NCBI GenBank assembly: GCA_014381555.1
Contig: JACNLO010000056.1
Coordinates: 1 to 64,000, forward strand
Direction of reading: 5' to 3'
Source: Planctomycetota bacterium
GTDB lineage: Bacteria > Planctomycetota > Phycisphaerae > Phycisphaerales > SM1A02
Length of the DNA stretch: 64,000 nt
Position 1 is the first letter of the stretch. Every line of letters starts with the position of its first letter. A program made the translations under genes and the position numbers. Below the pieces are notes generated by a model. It was not told the origin of the DNA and did not search any database. It worked only from the letters and a program-made list of their open reading frames with translations. Positions 25,867-35,115 of the stretch are shown in pieces.

Positions 25867-27074
25867 TATCTATTCGGGAAGTCAAGTTTCATCCGTTCCA
25901 AGATAGCATTTCTCGCCTTTTCAAATGCAACTGAACTTTCTCGCAATGACTCAGCGATGCTTTGAGCATCACTAGGCGCTTCTGGAGATAAGGACACTTC
26001 TTCTAGCATGCCAGCTGATTCCTTCAAATCAGACAACGCTGTCAGTAGTTTCCATGAAGCAGCATTGAGTTGTTCGTAGGCGATTTCTCGATCAGTTGGG
26101 CGGTACAACAATCGCCAAGGACTAGCTGAAATTTCATCGATTGCCTTTTCAGCACTTACTGAAATCTGTGAAACATTTTGGATTATACGTGTAACTTTCG
26201 CTGCCCATTCTGGTGAATGTTGCTTGTAAATTATGCTCATTGATTCTAATGATTGCAAGGTAACTTTTAATGACTGGATGGATGTTTCTACATTTGGCAA
26301 AATTTTCGTTCGAACTTCTTGAATTGTTTCTTGAATTTCTTGTAATGTAGAAGTGAGTTGAGAAGGAAGGCCTTTGCTGTCAACAAGTATTTTAGTGACT
26401 GACTTCTCCCATTCAGGCCAAACTAAATTAGTTGATTTCAAAATAGAATCCAACGATTGAAGCCCTGACTTTGCTGAATCGATAGCAACTTGTAAAGTTT
26501 TTGATTCCTCTTCTCCAAGCAACACTTTCATCCCACCTCCTTCGTCAGACAATGCTTCACTTATCTTTCGTAGTGCAGCTAATAATTTTGATACATTCAC
26601 TTCAGCATCACTACCTAGGAGTTGGGATACCATTGTTTCAGTTGAGCCATGCAATTCTGTTTCAGAGTTTGCAACTTCGACATCTCCTATATCTGTAATT
26701 TCTAACCAACCAGACGAACCAAGCAAACCTGACCGAGAATGAATTGACGCATTCTTATACACGGTATATTGCGAATCTATATTAAACGTAACATCTATCT
26801 TGGTTGTGGGTGAATCATTCTCTACTCTGGGAATTACAGAATCCACGCTGCCAATTTGGACACCTCCAAGGCGAACTTGAGATCCTGAAGCCAGTGTCCC
26901 TATACCCTCTGAAACTCTGAAGGTGACGCTGTAATTAGAAACAGACGTTGTAATGTGTGACCATGCATCAGTTAATATAGAAAACACGATTAATCCCAGT
27001 ATCAATGAAAGTGAAACAAATATGCCTGCGTTTAAGTTATTTTGTCTTTTGTTTCGTGACTGTGACATTTTCAT
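25866..27074 (-). CDS. MCE/MlaD-family lipid-transport protein
   Basis: A 402-residue protein with one N-terminal membrane helix (about residues 18-38) and an MCE domain (~45-125; SYSVTFRVSEGIGTLASGSQVRLGGVQIGSV-like block). A long helical/coiled-coil tail follows. MCE proteins form hexameric rings that carry phospholipids between membranes with an ABC pump. It lies one base after the ATPase gene, which supports a Mla-like complex, but no MlaE permease is next to it. Start is ATG 27074, with an alternative at 27068. Confidence 0.88.
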   Translation of the reverse strand: MKMSQSRNKRQNNLNAGIFVSLSLILGLIVFSILTDAWSHITTSVSNYSVTFRVSEGIGTLASGSQVRLGGVQIGSVDSVIPRVENDSPTTKIDVTFNIDSQYTVYKNASIHSRSGLLGSSGWLEITDIGDVEVANSETELHGSTETMVSQLLGSDAEVNVSKLLAALRKISEALSDEGGGMKVLLGEEESKTLQVAIDSAKSGLQSLDSILKSTNLVWPEWEKSVTKILVDSKGLPSQLTSTLQEIQETIQEVRTKILPNVETSIQSLKVTLQSLESMSIIYKQHSPEWAAKVTRIIQNVSQISVSAEKAIDEISASPWRLLYRPTDREIAYEQLNAASWKLLTALSDLKESAGMLEEVSLSPEAPSDAQSIAESLRESSVAFEKARNAILERMKLDFPNR

Positions 27075-27962
27075 TTACTCCTTAGAGGATTGGACAGAAG
27101 GCCCTTTTGTTAATCTCGGAGCATTGAGCCCCAACAAATCTTCAGCGTAACTCGATTCCTCTTTTCTCTTTGTGAGGGGTCCATCAGCATCTCCCCTTAA
27201 AAATTGACGAATGAGCAACTGTGTTTCATCAAGTTCTTTTGCTACTTCATCAGAGCAATCTCGTAATTGTTCAAAGGCCTCTCTTCGATCGACCATTATC
27301 ATTTTCCCCTTGTCAAGCATAGCCATGCGATCTGCAATTACAAATGCCGAATCCATTTCATGAGTAACTACGATGCTCGTTGCCCCAGCTTTTTTAGCGA
27401 GACCCAATATGAGTTGGTCAATACTTGCACTCGTAACTGGGTCGAGTCCCGCAGATGGCTCATCGTAAAAGAGCATTTTTGGATCTAATGCCAATGCTCG
27501 TGCTAAGCCGGCTCGTTTTTTCATTCCACCTGAAATTTCAGAAGGGAACTTATCCGACGATTCTCTAAGACCAACTTGTTCTAACTTTATCTTGACAATA
27601 AATTCAATAATATCTGGATCAAGATCTGTGTGCTCTCGCAATGAAAGTGAAACATTATCAGCAACACTCATGGAGTTAAATAATGCGCCCGACTGAAACA
27701 ATACTCCGAACTGCCTACGGATAGCATTCATCCCTCTCTCGTCAAGGGTAGCCAAATCTTGACCAAATAATTCTACCGTGCCCTCATCAGGAATAAAGGT
27801 TCCAATCATATGACGAAGCAATGTTGATTTACCTGAACCTGACCCACCCATAATTACCAAAACTTCCCCTTCTTGAACGTTTAAGTTCACACCATCGAGA
27901 ACTGTTTGATCGCCAAAACGACAAACTAAATCTCGGATTGTGATGACAGGTTCACTATTCAT
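27075..27962 (-). CDS. mlaF: Mla-type ABC transporter ATP-binding protein
   Basis: About 295 residues. Walker A GGSGSGKST (39-47), signature ISGGMKKRAGLARAL, Walker B MLFYDEPSAGLDP, and switch VVTHEM are present. The MKKR form of the signature region is typical of MlaF/Ttg2A-type phospholipid transporters. ATG 27962 is preferred over an ATG six codons upstream because it gives the family-typical start SEPVITIRDL. The start overlaps the preceding DUF4190-like gene by 8 bp. The C-terminal 50 residues are an extra charged tail. Confidence 0.88.
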   Translation of the reverse strand: MNSEPVITIRDLVCRFGDQTVLDGVNLNVQEGEVLVIMGGSGSGKSTLLRHMIGTFIPDEGTVELFGQDLATLDERGMNAIRRQFGVLFQSGALFNSMSVADNVSLSLREHTDLDPDIIEFIVKIKLEQVGLRESSDKFPSEISGGMKKRAGLARALALDPKMLFYDEPSAGLDPVTSASIDQLILGLAKKAGATSIVVTHEMDSAFVIADRMAMLDKGKMIMVDRREAFEQLRDCSDEVAKELDETQLLIRQFLRGDADGPLTKRKEESSYAEDLLGLNAPRLTKGPSVQSSKE

Positions 27963-28611
27963 GCTGTGCAATATCCTCAACCGTTACATGTGCAGGATAC
28001 ACTAGTGCCCCATCTTTTTCGTCATGAATTGCAAACCATGCAAAGCTATTTGTGAATTGTTTATTATTATCAATTTCTTGGAATAAATCATAATGAGCAG
28101 TCAATCTGACCATCTTCTCTTCTTCAAAGACTAACAGATATTGCAGTTCCGCTTGGATTGGAACCAACCCAAGAAAAAGGTTCGCTCCATCCACGGAAGA
28201 CTCGTCAATATTTTCATCAAGTTTTCCTCTTATTAGTTCGCCATATTTCATATGCAACGCATGTAAAAAAGTTGCTGCTTCCTCTGTAGAAGTTTCCTCT
28301 ACAAAGTAGGACATAAACTCTTCCACCGAACCAGCTTGACCCTCAGTAATCGCTTGAATGGGTCCTTGCTCAATCATTGCACGAACATGAGTATTCCACC
28401 ACAACATTCCACCTCCCCAAAGTCCTGTGATGGTTGCTCCAACAAGAATTGAAACCCACGCTAACCTAGCGCCCCTTGTGTCGTCCCTTGCTTTTATTTC
28501 AACGAGAGCTCTGAAGCCCGTAAGGACTGCTGCAATTGAAAAAAGAGGGCATAATCCAACTGCACACAACGCTGCAACCATAGACCAAGGATTCAATTTC
28601 TTTGATGACAT
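27955..28611 (-). CDS. DUF4190-like two-helix membrane protein B
   Basis: A 218-residue protein with two N-terminal membrane helices (about 9-35, 46-72) separated by a conserved-looking loop (GFRALVEIKARDDTRGARLAW). This resembles DUF4190, and a ~140-residue outer domain follows. It starts at ATG 28611, sharing a base with the stop of its upstream paralogue (TAATG). Both paralogues lie between the TPR-YggX gene and the MlaF gene, so a part in the lipid-transport complex is possible. Confidence 0.65.
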   Translation of the reverse strand: MSSKKLNPWSMVAALCAVGLCPLFSIAAVLTGFRALVEIKARDDTRGARLAWVSILVGATITGLWGGGMLWWNTHVRAMIEQGPIQAITEGQAGSVEEFMSYFVEETSTEEAATFLHALHMKYGELIRGKLDENIDESSVDGANLFLGLVPIQAELQYLLVFEEEKMVRLTAHYDLFQEIDNNKQFTNSFAWFAIHDEKDGALVYPAHVTVEDIAQHE

Positions 28612-29279
28612 TATTCAGTTGAAGATTCTTCTGAATTATCTGGGAATTCAATGTTCCCATCTTTGGAGTCAAATATTGTGATTTTCGAAATATGCATTTC
28701 ATAATCAAACCCTGATCCAGAAGTTATCTCCAAGAATAGCAACCCAGAGGCATCGCTTGTCTCGAAAATGAACAGTATCGGAATAACATCTGCGCTTTCA
28801 GAATCTTGAGAGGAGTAATTTTGATCCCTCATATTAAATATTGAAGAATCAAATTTTCCAAAACGAGTTTGAAGTGTTTCTATAAATTCTTTGATTTCTT
28901 CGTCAGTTACAGAAGAAGAACTTCGAGTTAGGTTGCCTCTGAATTTTTGATAATCACCTTCATACCCAGCTTGTATTGTTTCAGTTGAAATTGTTGAAAC
29001 TCTTTCAAGAAAATCAAGACCCATCGTTGTAACAAAGGCACCAATGCCGACCCAAATAATTGTCGAAACCGCTCCAATGATGATTCCAGACCATGCAAAA
29101 CCTCTACCCGAAATTTGTGGTTTCCCTTTCATCTTAATCAATGCTATGAGCCCAAGGATTGGTCCAACAATCGTAGCGATTGGACAACAAATTATGAGCG
29201 AACAAATTAGTGACGTTGTCGCTAATCCACTTCGTTCCTGCACGTCAGTTTCAAATGTAACCTCTTCAATTGTTGACAT
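28611..29279 (-). CDS. DUF4190-like two-helix membrane protein A
   Basis: A 222-residue protein with the same layout as its downstream neighbour. Two membrane helices near the N-terminus flank a loop with KMKGKPQISGRGFAWSGIIIGA, a DUF4190-like pattern. A soluble domain follows, rich in Ser/Asp/Glu, ending EFPDNSEESSTE. Coupled at both ends by TAATG overlaps. The function is unknown; tandem duplication of this small membrane protein next to MCE genes is the main clue. Confidence 0.65.
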   Translation of the reverse strand: MSTIEEVTFETDVQERSGLATTSLICSLIICCPIATIVGPILGLIALIKMKGKPQISGRGFAWSGIIIGAVSTIIWVGIGAFVTTMGLDFLERVSTISTETIQAGYEGDYQKFRGNLTRSSSSVTDEEIKEFIETLQTRFGKFDSSIFNMRDQNYSSQDSESADVIPILFIFETSDASGLLFLEITSGSGFDYEMHISKITIFDSKDGNIEFPDNSEESSTE

Positions 29280-29869
29280 TATGCTTTTGCCTCTGTGTTT
29301 TGGTTAAGAACTTCACCTGGTATTCCAAGAAACTCGGCCATGTATTCTTCGTATACCTTTTGATCTTCCTCTCTTGAAAAATCTAAGCGTAATTCGTTTA
29401 TAACTTTTGTCCCCTGACCAATCCATATATTCCATTGCTCTTCATCAACATGTTCATGAATCCACTTCCCAATTGCGCCAGGGAGAGGTGCATCTTCAAG
29501 TGGCTTACCCGATTGAGCAACTATGACTTCTTCAACCTTTGGTAATTCAAACCCAGCGGCTTTCAATACTTCAGCTATGCCTTCTCTTACACGCATCTCA
29601 CCCTTTGATACCGCCTGTTCATACCCTTGAATTAGGAGTACCTTTGCTTCGTCAGTTTTTCCTTGCTGAACTAATGCAGAACCGCCAAGTTCCATCGCAC
29701 GAGTCATTTCAGGATTCAGTTTTATGCACGCCTCAAAACTCTTCACGGCCTCGGCAAAACGGCAAGCATCAAAGTACGCTGAACCCAAACTGAAATGAGC
29801 CATGTCATTAGATGGATCAGCTGTTGTCATATTTTCAAATCGTTCAATTTTCTCTTGCAAATCATTCAT
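29279..29869 (-). CDS. TPR protein fused to YggX-type Fe(II)-trafficking domain
   Basis: A 196-residue protein. Residues ~15-90 are two to three TPR-like helical repeats (MAHFSLGSAYFDACRFAEAVKSFEACIKLNPE). Residues ~124-188 match the YggX/iron-trafficking family (LPGAIGKWIHEHVDEEQWNIW, then VINELRLDF and YMAEFLGI). The usual N-terminal strand with its conserved Cys (as in SRTIFC) is missing. YggX proteins protect or supply Fe-S clusters under oxidative stress. TACAAT lies 6 bases before ATG 29869 with no ribosome site, so it may be a leaderless first gene of the operon. Confidence 0.82.
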   Translation of the reverse strand: MNDLQEKIERFENMTTADPSNDMAHFSLGSAYFDACRFAEAVKSFEACIKLNPEMTRAMELGGSALVQQGKTDEAKVLLIQGYEQAVSKGEMRVREGIAEVLKAAGFELPKVEEVIVAQSGKPLEDAPLPGAIGKWIHEHVDEEQWNIWIGQGTKVINELRLDFSREEDQKVYEEYMAEFLGIPGEVLNQNTEAKA

Positions 29870-29875
29870 AGTGGC

Positions 29876-29881
29876 ATTGTA
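29876..29881 (-). promoter_or_regulatory. Candidate -10 box of a leaderless start (TPR-YggX operon)
   Basis: On the minus strand TACAAT is followed by six bases and the ATG at 29869. If it is a -10 element, transcription would begin at or next to the start codon. No -35 was identified. Confidence 0.4.
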
Positions 29882-30044
29882 ACGAGGGGAACACGGGTCT
29901 GTAATTCGACGACAAAAAACGACCTGTAGCTTGCCTTATCTCAGAAGAAACGGAAGCAAGAAACGCCACAGAGTCAATCACCTCGGTTTTGCTGCAAAAA
30001 AAGATTGGAAGAGGAGTAAACAACCCCGCGGATTGTTTTGGTTC

Positions 30045-30050
30045 TACAAT
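30045..30050 (+). promoter_or_regulatory. Candidate -10 box of a leaderless start (pyrD)
   Basis: TACAAT is followed by eight bases and the ATG at 30059, with no purine-rich ribosome site between. This implies a leader of about zero to two bases. Confidence 0.35.
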
Positions 30051-30058
30051 ACCCACAC

Positions 30059-30997
30059 ATGGCAACCATGCGAGTGAAACTTGGAGAAGAGACACTTCGT
30101 AATCCCGTTGTTCTTTCAGCTGGCACATGTGGAGTGATGGGAGAAATTGGCGATGCAATAGACCTTACTTCAATTGGAGCCATCACCACAAAATCCATTA
30201 CAAAAGAACCTCGAATTGGAAATGAACCAATCAGAATTGCTGACCTTCCTAATGGAATGATTAATGCCATCGGCTTGGCTAATGAAGGAATCGATTCCTT
30301 CATAGAACATCAAGCACCCAAAGCAGATGCTCTTCCAACGGCGGTCATTGGGTCAGTAGCTGGTGATTCCATCGATGCGTATGTTGCAGTAGCAAGTGCG
30401 ATGAATGATGTCGATGGAATGAATCTCATTGAAATAAATGTATCTTGTCCAAATACTGCAGATGGCATGGAGTTCGGCGGATGCCCTAATCGCCTAACAA
30501 CTTTACTAAATGAAATTAAACCTACTCTTACTAAGAGTGGAATGATTGTAAAACTTTCCGCATCAACTGGCGACATTCGACCTCACGCAGCAGCAGCCAT
30601 TGCATGCGGCGCAAATGCCTTAACACTAATAAATACTATTCCAGGGCTAGCGATTGATGTTGAAACAATGCACTCGCGTATCTCCAGAGGTATTGGGGGT
30701 TTCAGCGGTTACGATATTCACCCAATTGCAACTCGAATCGTACATGAAGTCTATCGAGATGTTGCGAAAGAGGCATGTGTTCCAATCATAGGAACTGGCG
30801 GAGTGATGAATTGGAAAGACGCTGCAGAATTTATCCTAGCAGGAGCAAGTGCCGTGGGCATCGGTACCGCTTCGTTTGTGAATCCCGAAATTGCCACTAA
30901 GGTTGCAAAAAATTTATCTGCGTGGGTTAATCGCCATGGATGTGCAAATGTAGATGAACTTGTTGGCGCGATGAAAATTAACGAACAAGTTCACTGA
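30059..30997 (+). CDS. pyrD: Dihydroorotate dehydrogenase, class 1
   Basis: A 312-residue flavoenzyme of pyrimidine synthesis. Class 1 features are the Cys-containing NVSCPN motif (catalytic base Cys rather than Ser), KSITKEPR after the first strands, PNGMINAIGLAN, and the FMN phosphate-binding GTGGVMNWKDAAEFILAGAS. The catalytic Cys and the absence of an N-terminal membrane extension suggest a soluble class 1 enzyme, possibly 1B, which normally pairs with PyrK; no pyrK is adjacent. ATG 30059 is preferred, with ATG 30068 possible. The last 20 bp overlap the convergent murD. Confidence 0.92.
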   Translation: MATMRVKLGEETLRNPVVLSAGTCGVMGEIGDAIDLTSIGAITTKSITKEPRIGNEPIRIADLPNGMINAIGLANEGIDSFIEHQAPKADALPTAVIGSVAGDSIDAYVAVASAMNDVDGMNLIEINVSCPNTADGMEFGGCPNRLTTLLNEIKPTLTKSGMIVKLSASTGDIRPHAAAAIACGANALTLINTIPGLAIDVETMHSRISRGIGGFSGYDIHPIATRIVHEVYRDVAKEACVPIIGTGGVMNWKDAAEFILAGASAVGIGTASFVNPEIATKVAKNLSAWVNRHGCANVDELVGAMKINEQVH

Positions 30998-32195
30998 ACC
31001 GTTCACCACGTTTCTCGTAATTTTCAAACTGATCCCAACTAGCACATCCTGGACTAAGTAACAACACTTCATCATCTTCCAAAAAGTTAATCGCAGTCTG
31101 AACAGCGCGCTCAATGGTTTCACAAACATGTACATTTTCTTGTGCAAGAGTAGCAATCTCCTGCCCAGTTTCGCCAATCGTATACATGCTTCGCACTCTT
31201 GCGGACTGTTTTGCAAGCAAAGATAAATCTACCTTCTTGTCGTATCCACCAACAATCAAATGCACCTTTGAAGGATTATCGAAGGCATCAATTGCAAGTT
31301 TCGTTGCTAGTGGAGTTGTTGATTTTGAATCGTTGTAGTATCCATCACCAATACACTGCAATCGATGCGGCAACCCTTGAAACTTTTGTATACCAACACG
31401 CGCTTTCGTTGCATCTGCTCCCATCTCATTTGCTGCCAAAAATGCGATCGCAGCATTACGTTCGTTATGTTTACCAAGTACAGATAATCCAGCAAATGTT
31501 GATTCTAAATCTTGAGTAAGAGCAGTATCAGTTTCAGTTTGATTTACAAAAATCAATTGTTTGCATCGAGAATATTCTTCAAAAGACTCGTGCCAATCAA
31601 TATGATTTTCTTCAATGTTTGTCAACACTGCAACATGTGGAGACCATCCACCAGCACGTTCAAGCCACCACAACATCGCACTGCTGAGTTCTAACACGAC
31701 AACATCATCCTTGTGGATGTCGTTAATAGAATTCAACAAACTCCCGCCAATGTTCCCGCCAAGGTGTGACGGAACGCCTGATGCTTGCAATGCGGCATGA
31801 ATCATCGATGCAGTGGTAGATTTTCCTGATGTTCCAGTAACGCCAACCACTTGCTTTCTACCTAGTCGTTGCGTCACAAGTTCTATTTCAGTTGCAACCC
31901 GCACACCGTTATCCCAAGCTGCTTTTAAAAAAATATTGTTCCAAGGTTGAGGAACTGCGGGGTTTGCAATTACTAGATCAGCGTTCAAAAAATCATCAAT
32001 TCGATGTTCACCAAACATGCAATGTAATTTTGAGTGAGTTCCGAGTAATTCGAGTTGTGGTGCAAGTTCTTCCTCAGATGCTAAATCCGTAAGAAGTACA
32101 TTTGCACCTTGGTCAAGAAGCCATCTTGACACACCAATACCCCCTCCAAAACGACCCAGCCCCATAACGGTAACTTTCGCGTTCTGGATGTTCAC
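30978..32195 (-). CDS. murD: UDP-N-acetylmuramoyl-L-alanine:D-glutamate ligase
   Basis: A 405-residue Mur ligase that adds D-Glu to UDP-MurNAc-L-Ala. It shows the N-terminal Rossmann part (VTVMGLGRFGGGIGVSRWLL), the ATP loop GTSGKST (121-127), and later motifs such as NIEENHIDWH, GLPHRLQ and NDSKSTTP. The start is GTG 32195, which overlaps the TGA of the BatA-like gene (GTGA) and has GAAGGG upstream. It is the last gene of the long MoxR/vWA operon, an unusual place for murD, which normally lies in the dcw cluster. Confidence 0.94.
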   Translation of the reverse strand: MNIQNAKVTVMGLGRFGGGIGVSRWLLDQGANVLLTDLASEEELAPQLELLGTHSKLHCMFGEHRIDDFLNADLVIANPAVPQPWNNIFLKAAWDNGVRVATEIELVTQRLGRKQVVGVTGTSGKSTTASMIHAALQASGVPSHLGGNIGGSLLNSINDIHKDDVVVLELSSAMLWWLERAGGWSPHVAVLTNIEENHIDWHESFEEYSRCKQLIFVNQTETDTALTQDLESTFAGLSVLGKHNERNAAIAFLAANEMGADATKARVGIQKFQGLPHRLQCIGDGYYNDSKSTTPLATKLAIDAFDNPSKVHLIVGGYDKKVDLSLLAKQSARVRSMYTIGETGQEIATLAQENVHVCETIERAVQTAINFLEDDEVLLLSPGCASWDQFENYEKRGERFSELVR

Positions 32196-34183
32196 CTTAT
32201 ACCCTTCCGTTCGCTTCCACCTTGTGTCCAAGATAATCTCAGTGGGGTAGAAACTTTCTTTTGGTACACCCACCATTCCGCGATAAGTACTACAAGAACT
32301 GCTCCCAAAGCCCACGGCCAAAGTTGGATAAAGGACAATCCACTTGAAGTACTTGTTACAACTTCCTTTGCTCCTATTGAAATTTGTTCTGTACTTGCAA
32401 TCAGTGATTCTTGAGGTGGACTATTTATAGCAAAGAGTGAATCACTGTGTTTGTCAGAAGAAATCGTATGCACCCCAGACAAGCGGACAGGACCCCAACT
32501 TACATTTCCACTCTTATCAACAAGAATTGTGTGGGTTTCTCCGTCTGGCTCTACGAGACTTGCTTTACCATCTACTCGAATGTTCTCCGTAATGGTCTGA
32601 CCAATTTCCATTGTGCTAGCAGTAAGTTGATCTCCAGCGTGTCCCAAAAACTGTACTACATTGAAAATAAAAAATGGAAAACTTCTCAGGTACGGCCAAT
32701 TACTATTAATAGGATCAAAAGCAACATACACCAATTGAATACCGTCAACACGGGATGTCATCACAGCCGGCCAGTTGCTTCCTTCAAGCAAAGTCTCCAC
32801 AGTATTTTGAAGGACAACATCGTAACCCTTCGTTACGACAATATCCTCATATCGAACAAAACGCATGACAGGGTGATTCTCATCTGCAACAAGCATCACT
32901 TGAGCTTCTCCATCTGCAAAAGTATCAAAAGGAGCAATGGGAGGCGGCTCTCCAAAAATTAAATATTTCCCTCGAGGAAGTGTGTCAAGGTGGATATTAC
33001 GAATGACAACAATGTCATATGCGGATGATTCACCAGACTCAATCATAGTTTTCAATTTTGAACTAGTTACAATCTTCAAATCCGCAAGAGGCATTCCCTG
33101 AAGAACCGTACGCACAATTTGAGCACCTTCTTCGGCTACGAGAACTTTGAGTTCTTTTGCAGGAGGAATTATCAGCGATGCTTGATTATCTATCGCAAGA
33201 GAATCCTCTAACAAAAGGCGTGCCTTTATTACACCTGATTGAGGCATGGAAAATGGAACAAAAACCAAACTCGAAGTTCCTGCAAGGCCGTCTGATTGTT
33301 TAGGGATCTGAACTTCTTGCACGCCAACCGGAACTCCATCAATTTGTAATTCTATTTCAACAGTTTCGTCTTGCGAATTAGTATTAACCAAAGACAAAAA
33401 CACTTGCACATCGTCACTTGATTCGTCTGAGCGCTTGGCATCAATTGTGGAAATGCCGATGTTCTTATCTAATGGAGAACCAATCATGTGGTACTGCAAA
33501 GTTTCTCCACCCTGCAGAGCTTGGTCTTGAATATCGTCAATAAGACCATCACTAAAAAGTTCTAACTGTGCAAATTCACTTGAGGAAATTCCATCTTGTT
33601 CTGGGTCAACATTTGTGGTGTATGCACGAGCTAATTTCAATGGTTCACCTATGCTTGACTTCCCGTGTGTTGGCTGAATTGACTCTATTGCATGCAGTAG
33701 TTGTTGTTTCGAATCTGTAAATGGTGCAACAACTTCTGCATGACCTGAGAAAGCAATAACCATTGTCTCTCCGCTAGTACTTGAGAATAGCCCTCCGCCA
33801 TATATTTGATTCACTAAATCACTTGCTTTTTCTTTTGCTATTGCGAGTCGTGTTATTCCATCGCCATCAACCGCTGCCATAGAACCAGACCGGTCAATTA
33901 AAATAATATGTGTTCCTTCTCGTGGTGAACCGCCTTCAATTTGCGGCTGCATGAGTGCAAGGACAACAAAAATTAATGCAATTAACTGTAACAAAAGTAG
34001 CGTACTAGGACGCAATCGTTGGAACGGGGTGTTTGCATGCAAATCTTCAACGGCGCGTTCCCACAACATCGTTGATGAAATTCGAAGTGGGCGTCTTCGC
34101 AATCTAAGAAAATACATCAATAATAAAAGAGGTATTACAATTGCTCCGAGCAATAACCCTGCACTTGGAGTTACCCATGTCAT
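32192..34183 (-). CDS. BatA-like membrane protein with von Willebrand A domain
   Basis: A 663-residue protein. The N-terminal BatA-type segment has two helices (about 5-27 and 58-80) flanking LRLRRRPLRISSTMLWERAVED. A vWA domain follows with the metal-site motif DRSGS (97-101). A long extracytoplasmic region comes next, then a C-terminal helix (about 627-648) and a basic tail. Such proteins accompany MoxR ATPases and DUF58 proteins and are thought to act in assembly or cofactor loading of envelope complexes. ATG 34183 overlaps the DUF58 stop (ATGA). Confidence 0.85.
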   Translation of the reverse strand: MTWVTPSAGLLLGAIVIPLLLLMYFLRLRRRPLRISSTMLWERAVEDLHANTPFQRLRPSTLLLLQLIALIFVVLALMQPQIEGGSPREGTHIILIDRSGSMAAVDGDGITRLAIAKEKASDLVNQIYGGGLFSSTSGETMVIAFSGHAEVVAPFTDSKQQLLHAIESIQPTHGKSSIGEPLKLARAYTTNVDPEQDGISSSEFAQLELFSDGLIDDIQDQALQGGETLQYHMIGSPLDKNIGISTIDAKRSDESSDDVQVFLSLVNTNSQDETVEIELQIDGVPVGVQEVQIPKQSDGLAGTSSLVFVPFSMPQSGVIKARLLLEDSLAIDNQASLIIPPAKELKVLVAEEGAQIVRTVLQGMPLADLKIVTSSKLKTMIESGESSAYDIVVIRNIHLDTLPRGKYLIFGEPPPIAPFDTFADGEAQVMLVADENHPVMRFVRYEDIVVTKGYDVVLQNTVETLLEGSNWPAVMTSRVDGIQLVYVAFDPINSNWPYLRSFPFFIFNVVQFLGHAGDQLTASTMEIGQTITENIRVDGKASLVEPDGETHTILVDKSGNVSWGPVRLSGVHTISSDKHSDSLFAINSPPQESLIASTEQISIGAKEVVTSTSSGLSFIQLWPWALGAVLVVLIAEWWVYQKKVSTPLRLSWTQGGSERKGIR

Positions 34184-35115
34184 CGAAGCAAACCCCTCCC
34201 GCGAAGATATTCCACAAGAAGTTGTTCCATGTCAACATCTGTAGATACTCGAACACTTCCTGCCCCGATACGAATACATTGTTCACGAATTGATTCGCAA
34301 TACTGTTCTAACCGTTGTTTATATTTGGCAACGAGTGGTGCCGTTGCAGTTATTTCACATTCTGCTCCACTCTCGGAATCTTCCAAACGCAAGTCTCCTT
34401 CAAGACCCGCATCAAGTGGTGAAACTTCTTCTGGAGCTAGAGATTGAATAACAAATACATCCCAACCACCCCCCACCAAATAGGAAAGCCCTTGTGTGAT
34501 GCCATCCTCTTCGAGACAATCGCTCAGTACAACAAGGACTCCTCTGCCCTGCCTTGATGTTGAGATAACTTTGCAAGCATCAACAAAAGAAGTCCCTCCA
34601 CTTGGAAGTAGGTCTAGTAGCCACTGCCCCATATCTCTTGTTCGTCGTCGCCCACGAAGGCCGGTCAATCGTTGAACTCCATCACTATTGAAACCAAACA
34701 ATGAGACTTTGTTGTGGCTACTTAATGCAACATACCCCAAAGCCATTGCAAGTCGACGAGCAAAATCGAATTTATTTGGGTTTCCAAATTCCATTGAAGC
34801 ACTTGCATCAACTGCAATACCAAGTGTTAATTCCTCTTCCTCTAAAAATATTTTCATGAATAATCGGTCAAGCCGTGCGTAAACATTCCAATCAATAAAT
34901 CGCAAGTCATCACCAGAAGTGTACTGACGATAATCTGCAAACTCAACGCTTGAACCTCTCCTTCGACTCTTCCGTTCACCCTGAGTTTTTCCTGAAAAAA
35001 TCTTTCTCGCCACTATATCCAAACTATCAAGTGAGGACATTAAATGGGAACCAAGAAGTTCATCAACTTTTGAGGGACGGTCATGAATTGTCTCGCCAAA
35101 ATTAGACATTTCCAT
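34180..35115 (-). CDS. DUF58 domain protein (vWA-like, MoxR partner)
   Basis: A 311-residue soluble protein. The DUF58 signature region is clear (GSSVEFADYRQYTSGDDLRFIDWNVYARLDRLFMK, roughly 54-88), followed by a vWA-like fold with metal-site motif DASAS in LGIAVDASASMEFG. DUF58 proteins are the standard partners of MoxR AAA+ ATPases. It overlaps MoxR by 14 bp and the BatA-like gene by 4 bp. Start is ATG 35115, with ATG 35109 as an alternative. Confidence 0.9.
   Translation of the reverse strand: MEMSNFGETIHDRPSKVDELLGSHLMSSLDSLDIVARKIFSGKTQGERKSRRRGSSVEFADYRQYTSGDDLRFIDWNVYARLDRLFMKIFLEEEELTLGIAVDASASMEFGNPNKFDFARRLAMALGYVALSSHNKVSLFGFNSDGVQRLTGLRGRRRTRDMGQWLLDLLPSGGTSFVDACKVISTSRQGRGVLVVLSDCLEEDGITQGLSYLVGGGWDVFVIQSLAPEEVSPLDAGLEGDLRLEDSESGAECEITATAPLVAKYKQRLEQYCESIREQCIRIGAGSVRVSTDVDMEQLLVEYLRGRGLLR

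Noticed and set aside
32447-32962. 171-codon open frame antisense to the BatA-like gene
   Set aside because: Composition is shadow-like and the sense frame is a coherent vWA protein with operon overlaps on both sides.
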